DNA from: Scolanthus callimorphus | Taxonomy: Eukaryota > Cnidaria > Anthozoa > Actiniaria > Edwardsiidae | DNA length: 64,000 nt | Assembly (NCBI GenBank): GCA_033964015.1 | Contig: CM066920.1 | Span: 5,609,912 to 5,673,911, forward strand | Direction: 5' to 3' | Part shown: piece by piece, positions 45,001 to 54,951 of the stretch | How the letters are laid out: each line of letters opens with the position of its first letter | Position numbering within the stretch: position 1 is the stretch's first letter | Program-made: the position numbers and the translations under genes | The notes under the pieces: generated by a model | Databases searched by the model: none | Seen by the model: only the letters and a program-made list of their open reading frames with translations | What the model was told of the DNA's origin: nothing

Positions 45001-45741
45001 TTAGAATGAATTTTTTCGTCTTTTGTAGTCTAAATTGCTGAAATGGAGTAGATAATTTTGACAAACCTTTCATGAAAATTAACAATTTTTTACTAATGAG
45101 ACTTCGGAATCTCTTTATTCTAGTCTAAAGAATTTTCTTTGCTTTTGTTATGTTAAACAAATAATTTGAACATTTATGCTCTTCTCTTATGAACAACTCA
45201 AGATTCTGCCTATCAACTAGGAGAATGTTTTTCATTCAGACTTTCAGACGACGTATGATAAATTCAAAGTACCCCTCTTTTGTGAAGCTGTAACCTCAAT
45301 TACGGATGTTTTTTAATGGATAATTTTACAAAACGATGACCATATTCTAATCTTTGGGATAGGAGCTCACACTGATTTAGCTAGAATGTGTTCTCATTTG
45401 AACATGTTTGAACGCAAGATTGAAAGAAAGATAATACGGATTCCAGCCGAGAACACCATCAAAGGGTTTAGTCGGACTGTCCGTAAATACAAGTCGTCTT
45501 TGCTTTTCTTTTTTCACCTACGCGCCTTCGGGCCGTATTTTTTTTCTCCAAAATATTTCACTCCCTCCCCCTCAAGAGTCAAATGGTCGGCCTCTTAGGT
45601 GTCCAGTCGCGCGCAGAAACTCAAACAAGGCGCGTAGGTGGATAAAAGCGCGCGCAGCGAGAAAGGCTTTTCGCTTGTATTTAACGACTGCAAGCATGAG
45701 TTTAAAATTGTTCGTTGCCATTTACACGATTGATCTCCAGT
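42061..45741. other. Gene-poor stretch upstream of the EF-hand gene
   Basis: No gene that I can support. The frame at 44459-44830 on the minus strand looks secretory but starts at TTG directly after a stop codon. Nothing else stands out. Confidence 0.35.
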
Positions 45742-45752
45742 GCCGTAGCTAG

Positions 45753-45787
<35 letters not shown>

Positions 45788-45929
45788 AGGGGGCAGTTGC
45801 CCTCTCCCCAGTGAAGCACAATTTTTAGTGTCAATATGTGGGGAAAAACCTGCTTGCCCCCCCCCCCCCCCCAGCAAAAACAAAGGATGACCAAGGCTTG
45901 CCCCCCAGACATAAATTTCTAGCTACGGC
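45742..45929. mobile_element. Foldback MITE with GCCGTAGCTAG ends and long G/C tracts
   Basis: GCCGTAGCTAG plus a run of about 30 G at the left; a C tract at 45858-45872 and CTAGCTACGGC at the right. The G run length is probably imprecise in any assembly. Confidence 0.75.
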
Positions 45930-46215
45930 CTCTATCTCCCGCGCGAAAACTTGATATCTTCACACGTGAAAATATCTTGCCTTTGCTCAATGCTCGATTT
46001 TTAATCTTAACTCAAATAAAATTAGAATTTGGTATTTCATTGATGTTTATATAATAAACAGAACATTACATGACCGCTTGGAGATACGAATTTTATCTTC
46101 GAGTGTTGAAAATTTATCTCCCCGCGCGGCCATGTAATATCCTCTATTTACTTTACAGCCCAAATCGTTATTTATCGCTATGAATTTTCAAAACATTGTT
46201 TGCATGGTCGCGGGT

Positions 46216-46420
46216 TCACTGTTCAGTCAACCCTCCCAGAGCTCTCCGGCTCGTCACCTCGCGGGGGAGGCTGTGGTGACAGCCACTGACGCATGCGCGA
46301 GATTTGATACAGAGCCGTTGAGAGAAAGACCTTTCAGTGCATGCTCCAACGTTCAAAATGAACCAATCAGCGCAGGCCCTCAAATGGATGTCTCCAGAGC
46401 CTCCCCTGCGAAGTGATGAA
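46216..46420. mobile_element. Related copy of the element at 49351-50280 (empty at the piggyBac-type site)
   Basis: Shares CGGCTCGTC, GCGGGGGAGGCT, GACGCATGCGCGAG, ACAGAGCCG and CTCAAATGGATGTCTCCAGA with the 49-50 kb element, in inverted orientation, and continues straight across the site where the 690-bp element is inserted there. Confidence 0.7.
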
Positions 46421-48586
46421 CACATTGCTAATAATTTTGACTGGCGTTGAGGCTGTAGTATTAGTCCAAATCACTTAGATTTTTCCTCGCGCTTTTGAGT
46501 GCGGAGCCATATTAAAAACACATTGCTAATATTTTTGAATAATTTTGATCGAAAGATAATCCTTTTTTCACGGCTTTGGAAATTGTCAACGCTTTTACGA
46601 TGTAAAAGAGACTAAAATTTAACAGTCATTTTGCTTTTCTTTGGCTTAATTTCTAGTTCAACACATCGAACGTGACTGCGGCTCATTTATTACATCGCTA
46701 TTAATAAGTCCTATAGCTCTAATTTTAGAGTATACTGCTGGTATATAGCACAAGTATAGAAAATAGCGCTGCGCACAGATGACGTCACACTAATTAACAA
46801 CTCAGACAAGCAAATATACGTTTCTCCCATTTTCTCAGTTTTCTCTCTAAAGAACGATACAACATGAATTGGTAAACTGGTAGTTCCGCTCATTATAGCA
46901 GAGCTTGTATGTACTCCTACCCTGGCTCGTATTTCGAGCGCCATCCTTCTGAATGGGATTTCAGAGGGATGATCATGATCTAATTTTAGAATCTGTGCGC
47001 AAAGTTGATGTGGAGCATTCTTTTTGCATATTAAACTTTGGCGTTCGCATTAGGAAGTGTACTATCCTCCTACCCCTTTTTTCAAACTCGCCCACCACAA
47101 ATTCACCTGTTGCCCTTAACCTTTTCTGTACTTTTCTCTAATCGTGCACTTGATGATCGCGCGATAAGACGTTCTGGCTACAACAAGCTGAGAGGATGCT
47201 CTGAAACAGGAAGAGCGTGGTCACGTTTGGAACGCTTGAGTCGCAGTTTCGAACAGTTCCTCAAGTGTCGTGCCATGTTTGTCAAGTACAAATTTAGATT
47301 ATGCCCCATGATTTTGCCATGCAGTGTTTATGTTGTCACGTCTAAGTTTGGGATTGTAAGGGAGATATTATATATGGCACTTCCCTGTAAATCATAGAGT
47401 CCTTCAAAATGTCGAACATCTTGAAGATCGGACTTCCTATCCGGTCCTGGATGACTTATTCTTGCTGTAAGGTCTTTACGGGACGATACATCTTTGATTT
47501 GAAAGATGCGCAGAACAGAAGATTTTGAAAAAACCCTGGGTCCGAAAACAAATTCCTGCTGAGCAAATTCGTTATATGATTCTGTAATTTTTCGAAATTT
47601 CTAGTTCAACACATCGAACGTGACTGCGGATCAATTTTCGCAAGTGTGAACGGGCCTTAATGTTTGAGTGGCGGGAGAGCAAAGCCAAAAATAAATCTTT
47701 TTTTTGAAAACAGCGATTTTAGCGGATTTTAGCCGGGGTCACGGTATCATTCCAAGAAAACACCGTTATTAATTAGTCATAAAAATATGTTTACTGGAGT
47801 GTGCTTTTTATATCCAGATAAAAACCTCACGTACTGACGCTGTGGTATTGCAAAAGCTTCAATTCTTTGAGGAATGTTTTTAATGTTTTTAAAAAAAGAC
47901 ATCGGTTGACTTGATACCAAAAATGATATGGTGCAAGTTAGCTCGCCCCAATGACGTGAATGATTCCACAAATATCCACTGTTATCGCTTTTGTTTCAAG
48001 CTGGTTAACAAAGGGTGAGCTCTCAGTTCAAAAAAAACAAACAACACGTGCACTCTGCTGCATTTTTCTTGAAACACATTCCATGAAATTTGACAAGTGT
48101 GAATATTCTATGGAAGTGTGAATATACGAAGAAGCTAATCATATTAATTTAAGATTTAAGGACGAAGTATTTTCGATGAGTTCCGTGAGCTTGGTTGTAA
48201 ATATCGATAAAATTATAATTTGCGGTTGTTGAGTAATTAAAAACTATGGGTATCACGAAGCATCGTGGGGTGTGATGACTGTTTAAAACAGCTACCGAGT
48301 TCAGTTTTTTTAAATGACGGCAATTACGAGTTACGAACGAGGTGATTCCCACACGCAAAGTTTGTAAATGCAACTGAAATACAACCCAAAATAAGTGCAA
48401 TTAAGTAAGTACTAGAACGTCGAATACAAAGTACTTTTGACTACTCACTGCAAAATATATGAGTTTGGGTGTTGACGGATGAGATAAGAATCTTTTTAGG
48501 AAAAGTAGCTTTCTTATTCAGTCGATATTATTCTATTACCAATGGGTGAAAAAATACTAGCTTCCTCAAATTATGCGCCAAAGTAG
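46421..48586. other. Gene-poor stretch; fragment of the 17.2-kb MITE family
   Basis: AGCAAAGCCAAAAATAAATC near 47680 is a piece of the family at 17227-17541. CTAGTTCAACACATCGAACG occurs twice, near 46653 and 47602, so another dispersed repeat is present. No gene recognised. Confidence 0.4.
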
Positions 48587-48595
48587 GCTTTATCA

Positions 48596-49095
48596 TACCC
48601 TGCGAGCAGTGATTTCCTCCTCTCTTAGGCCGGTGGCTAGCGAGGGAGAGAAACCACTGCGAGCGACCGTTTAGCGCCGTCCTCAAACTTGGATGAATAA
48701 ATTAACTCAAAAGCAGTAAAACCGGTTTAATCCCGTTTGACACTGGTACGTGTTGACATATTTAATCAACAGTTGAAACCGCCATGAATCCAAAGAAGCC
48801 ACGAAAAAGCTCCAAACACGGCATAATAAATTTCTACAAGCAATAGTAAGCTTAACTGTATGTTTTGGAGGGAATTCTAACACTTCGGAGATGGAAAACT
48901 ACGGAAAACTGGCTGAAAATCTAGCTGGAAGGTGTCACGCGAAGGTCAAGTCCCATGTGTTAAGTCATTAGCGCCAGATGTGACGCCAGATGTGACTTGC
49001 GTTACTCGATGGAAAACCAAACGGTCGCTCGCAGTGGTTTCTCTCCCTCGCTAGCCGCCGGTCTAAGAGAGGAGGAAATCACTGCTCGCAGGGTA
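48596..49095. mobile_element. 500-bp element with about 75-bp inverted ends and 9-bp target duplication (Mutator-like)
   Basis: The left end TACCCTGCGAGCAGTGATTT continues for about 75 bp and is mirrored at the right (AAATCACTGCTCGCAGGGTA). GCTTTATCA flanks it on both sides (48587-48595 and 49096-49104), a 9-bp duplication typical of Mutator-like elements. The interior has no transposase. A related partial block lies near 21289-21345. Confidence 0.82.
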
Positions 49096-49350
49096 GCTTT
49101 ATCAGTTCAATAGCCTAGACGTGCGTAGAGGATTGTCGCCCTTCCACGAGCTACCATTCGGCTTAAACAATCTCCTGCTGTTTTTTATTTCAGCGAGTTA
49201 CAGTGGTGGATCCAGGATTTTTTCAAGGGGGGGTTCCGTTTTTTCACTTTTCCCAAGATGCAACAATATGATTATGTAGATACCCCGTGCGCGGTCTGGG
49301 TAACGCTGTTAAATCCTTATTGCGCTTGCGCAAGCACTGTCCAAGCACAG

Positions 49351-50280
49351 GTAGCCCCATTCTCGTACCCAGAACTCCCCGGCTCGTCTGCTCGCAGGGG
49401 AGGCTCTGGGGACATCCATTTGAGGGCCGTCGCTGATTGGCTGATTTTGAGCGTTGGAGCATGCGCTTAAAGGTCTTCCTCTCAGCGGCTCTGTATTAAG
49501 GTTACTGAGAACCTTCGCGCACGTTGTTCGAAAAAAAAATTGACACGTCCTTAGTTTAATCAAAATATGCCAACCTATATATCGTTGGAAAGCTTATAGA
49601 ATTGACTAGCGGGCTATGGCAAAAAGTAATCACATATTGATACCTGTAATTTTTTTTAAGCATTGATTAAATTTTGGTGTGCTATTTTCACGAGCTAACG
49701 CTGTCGAACTGCTGGACTATGACTCCCAAGTAACATGTTGTTTTAATCCTTAAAGGTGTTTCTCAAAACCGTGTCTGCGATTTTTTAAATTTTGTTTACT
49801 TCAGAAGTTATGAATTTTTTAAATTTTTAGAGCGTAAAAATTCTACAAAATTTGACCTTCCAAATTTAAAAGTTCAATAACTGTTGAACAAAGCAAAATT
49901 TAAAAAAACGCAGACACGGTTTTTGAGAAACACTTTTAAGGATTAAAACAATGTGTTACTTGGGAGTCGAGGTCTAGCAGTTCGACAGCGTTAGCTCTTG
50001 AAAATCTCACACCCGAATTTTTAATAAAACCTTAAAAAAATTCTAAGTATGAAAAAAAGATTTCTTTTTGCCATAGTTCGCTAGTCCATTCTATAAGCTT
50101 TTCAACGATATATAGGTTGACATATTTTGATTAAACTAAGGACGTGTATGATTCTTTTTCGAACACGTGCGCGAAGGTTCTCAGTAACCTTAAATCCCGC
50201 GCATGCGTCAGTGGCTGTCACCAGAGCCTCCCCCGCGAGGTTATGAGCCGGGCAGCTCTGGGTTCGAGAATGAGGTAGCC
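49351..50280. mobile_element. Middle element of the nest, termini GTAGCCCCATTCTCGTACCC
   Basis: Left GTAGCCCCATTCTCGTACCC then AGAACTCCCCGGCTC; right GAGCCGGGCAGCTCTGGG then TTCGAGAATGAGGTAGC. Split by the inner element. Related to 46216-46420 and 9238-9312. Confidence 0.75.
49500..50189. mobile_element. Inner 690-bp foldback at a TTAA target, piggyBac-type MITE
   Basis: Flanked by TTAA (49496-49499 and 50190-50193). Termini GGTTACTGAGAACCTTCGCG and its reverse complement, and the inverted match continues for about 300 bp per arm (CTAAGGACGTG, CCAACCTATATATCGTT, GCTTATAGAAT). Almost the entire element is one imperfect palindrome. No transposase. Confidence 0.85.
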
Positions 50281-50518
50281 CGAATAATATGCAGGGAATG
50301 ACCGCTGTGAAAAGGTATATCTGAATGAAACGAACTCAATAATTTTGTTGTTTGCTTATATTACAAAAACAAACGAGTTATTAAAGGACCAACAATTCAA
50401 TAGCGGTAGCGCAAAGCTTAATCGTTGTACACGTTTTATTTATTTCATTTTTCCAAAATGTCAGATGCTCGAGGGGGGGTTCCGTGGAACCCATGGAAGC
50501 CGCCCTGGATCCGCCACG

Positions 50519-51263
50519 CAATTCGGTGACCCGATAAAAGTCTCGGGCTACATGTTGCAATGAAATAGTTTGCTATCTTTGGTTTGCTATGTAATGTAGC
50601 TTGGTAATGTTTTCTTGCATAAAGGTTTTTATTGATATTTTAATAATTTAAAAATAGTTCCAACAAAATTAATTAATGTATTGCAATTTACTATTTAACG
50701 GGATACAGTGGTTTTCATCGGATTGTGAAATAGATATAACAAATTGCTACGCACAATGAAATGTTTCTTTCTCAAATATTTTCTTTTGTTTTTCGCTAAT
50801 AAACACTGCTTAACATTGACTATAGTAATTAATTCACAGTCAATTAAAACTACTCAGATGAAAACCATGTTAGAAGGCTTTTAGAAAAGTATTTCAACAC
50901 AATTATGTAAAATAAACCTGCGACGGATAAAACATTCCGAAGTTTTGATTAGGCGCACTGCTTTAGATCCATGCACTTTCTGAAAAAGACAACCACAAGA
51001 CTTCCAATGGACGCTATTTATAAAAGCCGCTTCACTCTCACGAGATAAATATCATGCCCTCTCATAAATTAGCCAATACAAATAATAATTACCAAGATTT
51101 CAACAATTGTGGTGTGAATCTCACAGCTCTCTTGTTTCTATGGAGAGATAAACAACTGCTGGAGACAAAGCAATGCCCTAAGACGAAAGGCCTATAAAAT
51201 TTCTTCACGATTTTAGCATTTCCCGGAGTGTTTTTGATTTGTAAGTAAAGCGACCAGGGCAAA
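50519..51263. other. Upstream region of the FERM-domain gene, nothing recognised
   Basis: AT-rich. Presumably holds the promoter, which I cannot place. Confidence 0.3.
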
Positions 51264-52843
51264 ATGTCGGGAAAAGTGGTAACAAAATCAGTTCCGGCCA
51301 GAAACAGAATTTGCGTGTGGACTCATCCAGAGGGATCGACACCAGCGGTTCGAGTGAGTGTGGATAGCGATCGTAAAATCATGGCGGACGATTTGTTGCG
51401 AATCGCGGGTAGAGCATTAGGAGTCTTCGAATGCAGTCTCCAATTTTTCGGTCTCTTCAAGGGCATCGAGAACCCCATTCGCAAGTATGGCCATAACGAA
51501 ATGATATACCTACCATGCAAGGACATCATCTCGTTTCAGAGATGGTCCTTTGATATAGCTAGAGAGAAGAAACTTTTGAGAACGGACGCTGGTGCAATGC
51601 ATGTACTTGCTGTGCAATGCAAGGCGGATATCAAAGGTGGTCGTATTAAACCTAAACGAGAAGATATCCCCATTTTGCAGGAATACCTGAACCCGGCATT
51701 TCTTTGCGAGAAGCAGTTTGTGGAGCACTGCCATAATTTATACGGATACTCCTCGGTGCATATCCCTCACTGTACGGTTCAGAACGATTTGTCTGTAAAG
51801 GACCTCAAACTGGCTGAAGGGACGAAGATCACCCTTATAGCGAACCCAAGGGGGGTCATCTTCAAAACACGTAAGCCTGGTTATTAGTTGAATGCAAAGA
51901 ATTATCACGTGGCGGATCAAGAAATTTTTCAAGGGGTGCACAAGATATATAGTATTTGTGGGCTAAAACAGTTGCATACATAGTTCCTGTAAATATAAAC
52001 ACAAAAGGGGGGGGGGGGGCACAGGCAACCATTGCACCCCCCTAAATTCGCCACTGTTCATGGTCGTTAAACGGATCCCATTTTCCATTACAAATCATAG
52101 ATGTAAAGGGACTAAAAGCATCCACCTTATGCCCTCATCAATGCTGCTAACTAATCTCGCTCCTCCATTCTTTTACTAGCAAAACTAGTGTTTTTTGCAC
52201 CATGGCGCAAGATCCGTCGCTGGTCCCAAGTCCAAGGAAACAGCATCCATTTCGAGATTACTTCACAGACGAGATGAGGTTTGAATGGGTGGAAGTAGAG
52301 ACAGACCAGTCACCATATCTCATGGCCGTGATAACTGAGTTTGTCTACATTGTCAAGAAAGAACACGAGGAGCGCGGCCCGCGACCGCTACAGAACAAGA
52401 GAAAACCTCCGGCCAAGCTCACGTGGGCATTGATTAAGAATGAGGTGGGTTTAACATTCCATAGATGATCGATACGTGTATTATGATACTAGGGGCGGCG
52501 GAAAAATAACCCGAGATTTAAAAAAACTCTCAAGGCCTCCGTGAAATCACCCAGAGCTGTTCACTCGTTTGATTTACGGAAGTGTTTTAGTTTAGTTTAG
52601 TTGGTTATTATGAAAATTGCAGTAACTCGCTCGTTTTGTAAAAAGTATATATATATATTTTTTTTTCAGTTATTTTCCTCGGATAAGACAGAATCAGAAG
52701 AGGAAGAAGAGCAAGAGGAGGTTCTAAAGGTGTTTGATAATGTCTACGATGAGGTGTCTGATGAGGAGAGTTCAGACGAGGAGGCGCCGTCCGGTGCGTC
52801 TGCTGCTAGAAGAGGGACTCGGAAGCAGGGATATTTACTTTAG
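51264..52843 (+). CDS. FERM-domain protein with acidic serine-rich tail, frame broken in exon 2
   Basis: Three exons: 51264-51870, 52180-52444, 52670-52843. Exon 1 has an open frame that would stop at 51887, but a strong GTAAGC donor precedes that stop. Splicing into 52180 (acceptor TTTTACTAG) gives PKLVFFAPWRKIRRWSQVQG and HFEI, the typical start of a FERM F3 lobe. After HFEI the frame hits a stop at about 52273, while the fitting continuation (RFEWVEVETDQSPYLMAVIT) is in the frame used by the ATG at 52202. One missing base between about 52256 and 52272 explains this and makes the total (1046+1) divisible by three, about 348 residues. Domains: F1 about 15-90, F2 about 95-170, F3 about 185-260, then an acidic tail (ESEEEEEQEE). 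FERM domains bind membrane proteins and phosphoinositides. I do not recognise the exact orthologue. Confidence 0.65.
51909..52053. mobile_element. Foldback element with GTGGCGGAT / ATTCGCCAC ends
   Basis: In the first intron of the FERM gene. GTGGCGGATCAAGAAATTTT and a G-rich tract pair with a C-rich run and AATTCGCCAC. Similar in layout to the outer element at 49201-50518. Confidence 0.6.
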
Positions 52844-54371
52844 TGCATTCCTGTGCGGTCCAACTCACTTGTCCTGCGTGTTAAGACAGAACTCATGCAG
52901 CTGTTAAGACAGAACTCATGCATGGACGACGTTTTGTTAGACCATACGTCAAGCACTCGAACGTATAGACAAGTTGTCGCCTTCGTATACATCACTGAGG
53001 GTGTTGCTGTTGTTTGGTTACCATTCGGAGTGGGTAAAACGCCTGATACTTTTCAAGGCCATCTACGCGAAAATGCTTGATTACGGTACGAGCCTTGGAA
53101 ACACATCGATATCGGCCTACTTTGAACGAGGCTGTATATCAGTTGAATTAAAACACAAGCACGCGCTAGCGTGAGAATGTTCTTTTAACCTTTTTCTTGG
53201 TTGAACTTCTAAACAGTACGTATTTGTATTGTTTGAGGGAGTTGGCTGACTAGATTAGTCATGGGACAAAGGGTGACCAATAGGGGTGTATTCCCCATAG
53301 ACAACCCCAGTCCCACATCCCTCGAGTCTATTCGCTTACATAGGGCTGTAACCACAATACCCTAGTGGCCCCAACCCCTTGGGGGGTGCAGTCACAACCC
53401 TTAGAAGGTTTTACAGGGTAAGACATTCAGTAGCGGCCAGCAAGGTTTTCGTAGCATGTTCCGTTTTAATATACATGTTATTGTCTTATTTAAATGATAT
53501 TGTACATTTTTTCAAGGTCGTAAGTAAAAGGAAATCTGGCTACTAATAAGTCATAATAGACTTCAGTTAGCAACATAATTTAATTTGGTAGTTTCTCCTT
53601 ATTAGAAATTTTCACTTTTTAGAAATTTATTGGCAGTAAGCTAAGAAAACCAGCAAATATCATGCCTTACCCATGGATTTCAGAACAAGTTTGGTTGAAG
53701 GTTGCTAGCTCAGAGCTGTCGTTCAGAAATCAGTGGTTAGGCAACAGACGTGACGAGCTCACAATCTGCCACAGGGAACCGCCAAGAATGCTAGTGACTA
53801 GGCTGGTGCTAGAGGTTAGCCCGGTTGGAGGAAGCAAGCAACACAAAATCCCGCCATTTTCCTAACATGGATTAGAGTGAGAGGGGAGGTGCTGATTTTC
53901 CATTTATTTTTTCCAACATTGTAGGGCCCGTTTCTCGCATGCACAACTAACCGGGAACAGCGAACCGCGAGAACGCACGACCCGGCACGACCTCTTCAGT
54001 GTATCTGAAGACAGAAGCGAAATAAAATTGCAACATAACCTATTCGAGTTATGAGAGACGAACGGCTGTACACAAAATAAAATAAAGTAGCAAAAGCAAC
54101 GACACCAGTAACAACAGCAGCAACAAAAACGTACCAAAATCCTGTCTCAGTGTAATAGGACGTAGATGTAGACTTGGGCACAACAACCCAGCTGCTTAGC
54201 TAGCCTCAATGTATTTTTTTTTTGTGTGTGGATATTTCATGATTTTTTGGTGCGCGGGATTCCTGTGTCACACAGGAGTCCCGCCCGCCAAAAAAATATC
54301 CGAAAATCCCACTGGAGAGCCGGCTCGTAGGCTAGCCTCAATCAGCCACCATTTTGTCAGCCTAGTAACAT
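52844..54371. other. Spacer between the FERM gene and EMC7, nothing coding recognised
   Basis: A hairpin-like block GCGGGATTCCTGTG/CACAGGAGTCCCGC lies near 54255-54290. No gene. Confidence 0.4.
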
Positions 54372-54444
54372 ACTAGTCTCCTCACAGCCGCCCGGATGGG
54401 GAGCGTTGCGTGACTCCCATCCGGCCGGCTGCGAGGAGACTAGT
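54372..54444. repeat. 73-bp hairpin, ACTAGTCTCCTC ... GAGGAGACTAGT
   Basis: ACTAGTCTCCTCACAGCCG and CCCGGATGGGGAG pair with CTCCCATCCGG and CGGCTGCGAGGAGACTAGT over nearly the full length. Probably a small MITE; a structured RNA is possible but unsupported. Confidence 0.7.
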
Positions 54445-54711
54445 AACTTTCCGAGTCCGAGAAAACATCCATTTCCATCGGTTGATTTAGCAAATGTAGA
54501 GCGATATTTTCTATGGAATTCGGCAAATCAAGTATTTAAGTTTGTAGATGTTTATTTCGAGATTTCTCGTAATTCGTTTTAATATCAAGTGAAAAACAAC
54601 AACAAAGAAGTGACTGACAAGGGCTCTTTACACCTTAGAGCTAACGCACTTCACTTTTGTTCCTTTGTGAGGCTCAAACTCAATTTGACCCAGATCTGTC
54701 ATATGAGGCGG

Positions 54712-54900
54712 TTGCTGGGTTTTGTGTTCATCGTGGAAAACCCGGCCCATTTAATGATCGGGCGCCATCTTGGATTTCTGGGGCGAGCGCAAAAGTCCCC
54801 TCCCCCTCGCTCGATTTTTGCGCTCGCCACAAAAAATCCAAGATGGCGCTCGATCAGCGAACGGACCGGGTTTTCCGCGATAAAACAAAACACCCTGCAA
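54712..54900. mobile_element. Foldback MITE, termini TTGCTGGGTTTTGTG
   Basis: TTGCTGGGTTTTGTGTTCAT and GGAAAACCCGG pair with CCGGGTTTTCCGCG and CAAAACACCCTGCAA; inner arms CCATCTTGGATTT and AAATCCAAGATGG also pair. Ends about 50 bp 3' of the EMC7 stop. Confidence 0.75.
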
Positions 54901-54951
54901 TCATGCTATTATATCTACTGTACACAGAGGTTAGTTCATAATTATAGGAGT

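Larger units (their letters stand above)
49201..50518. mobile_element. Outermost element of a three-level nest, termini CAGTGGTGGATCCAGG
   Basis: Left CAGTGGTGGATCCAGG then TTTTTTCAAGGGG; right CCTGGATCCGCCACG preceded by GGGGGGGTTCCGTGG. The ends match in inverted orientation with about two mismatches, and GGGGGGGTTCCG occurs just inside both arms. Confidence 0.68.
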
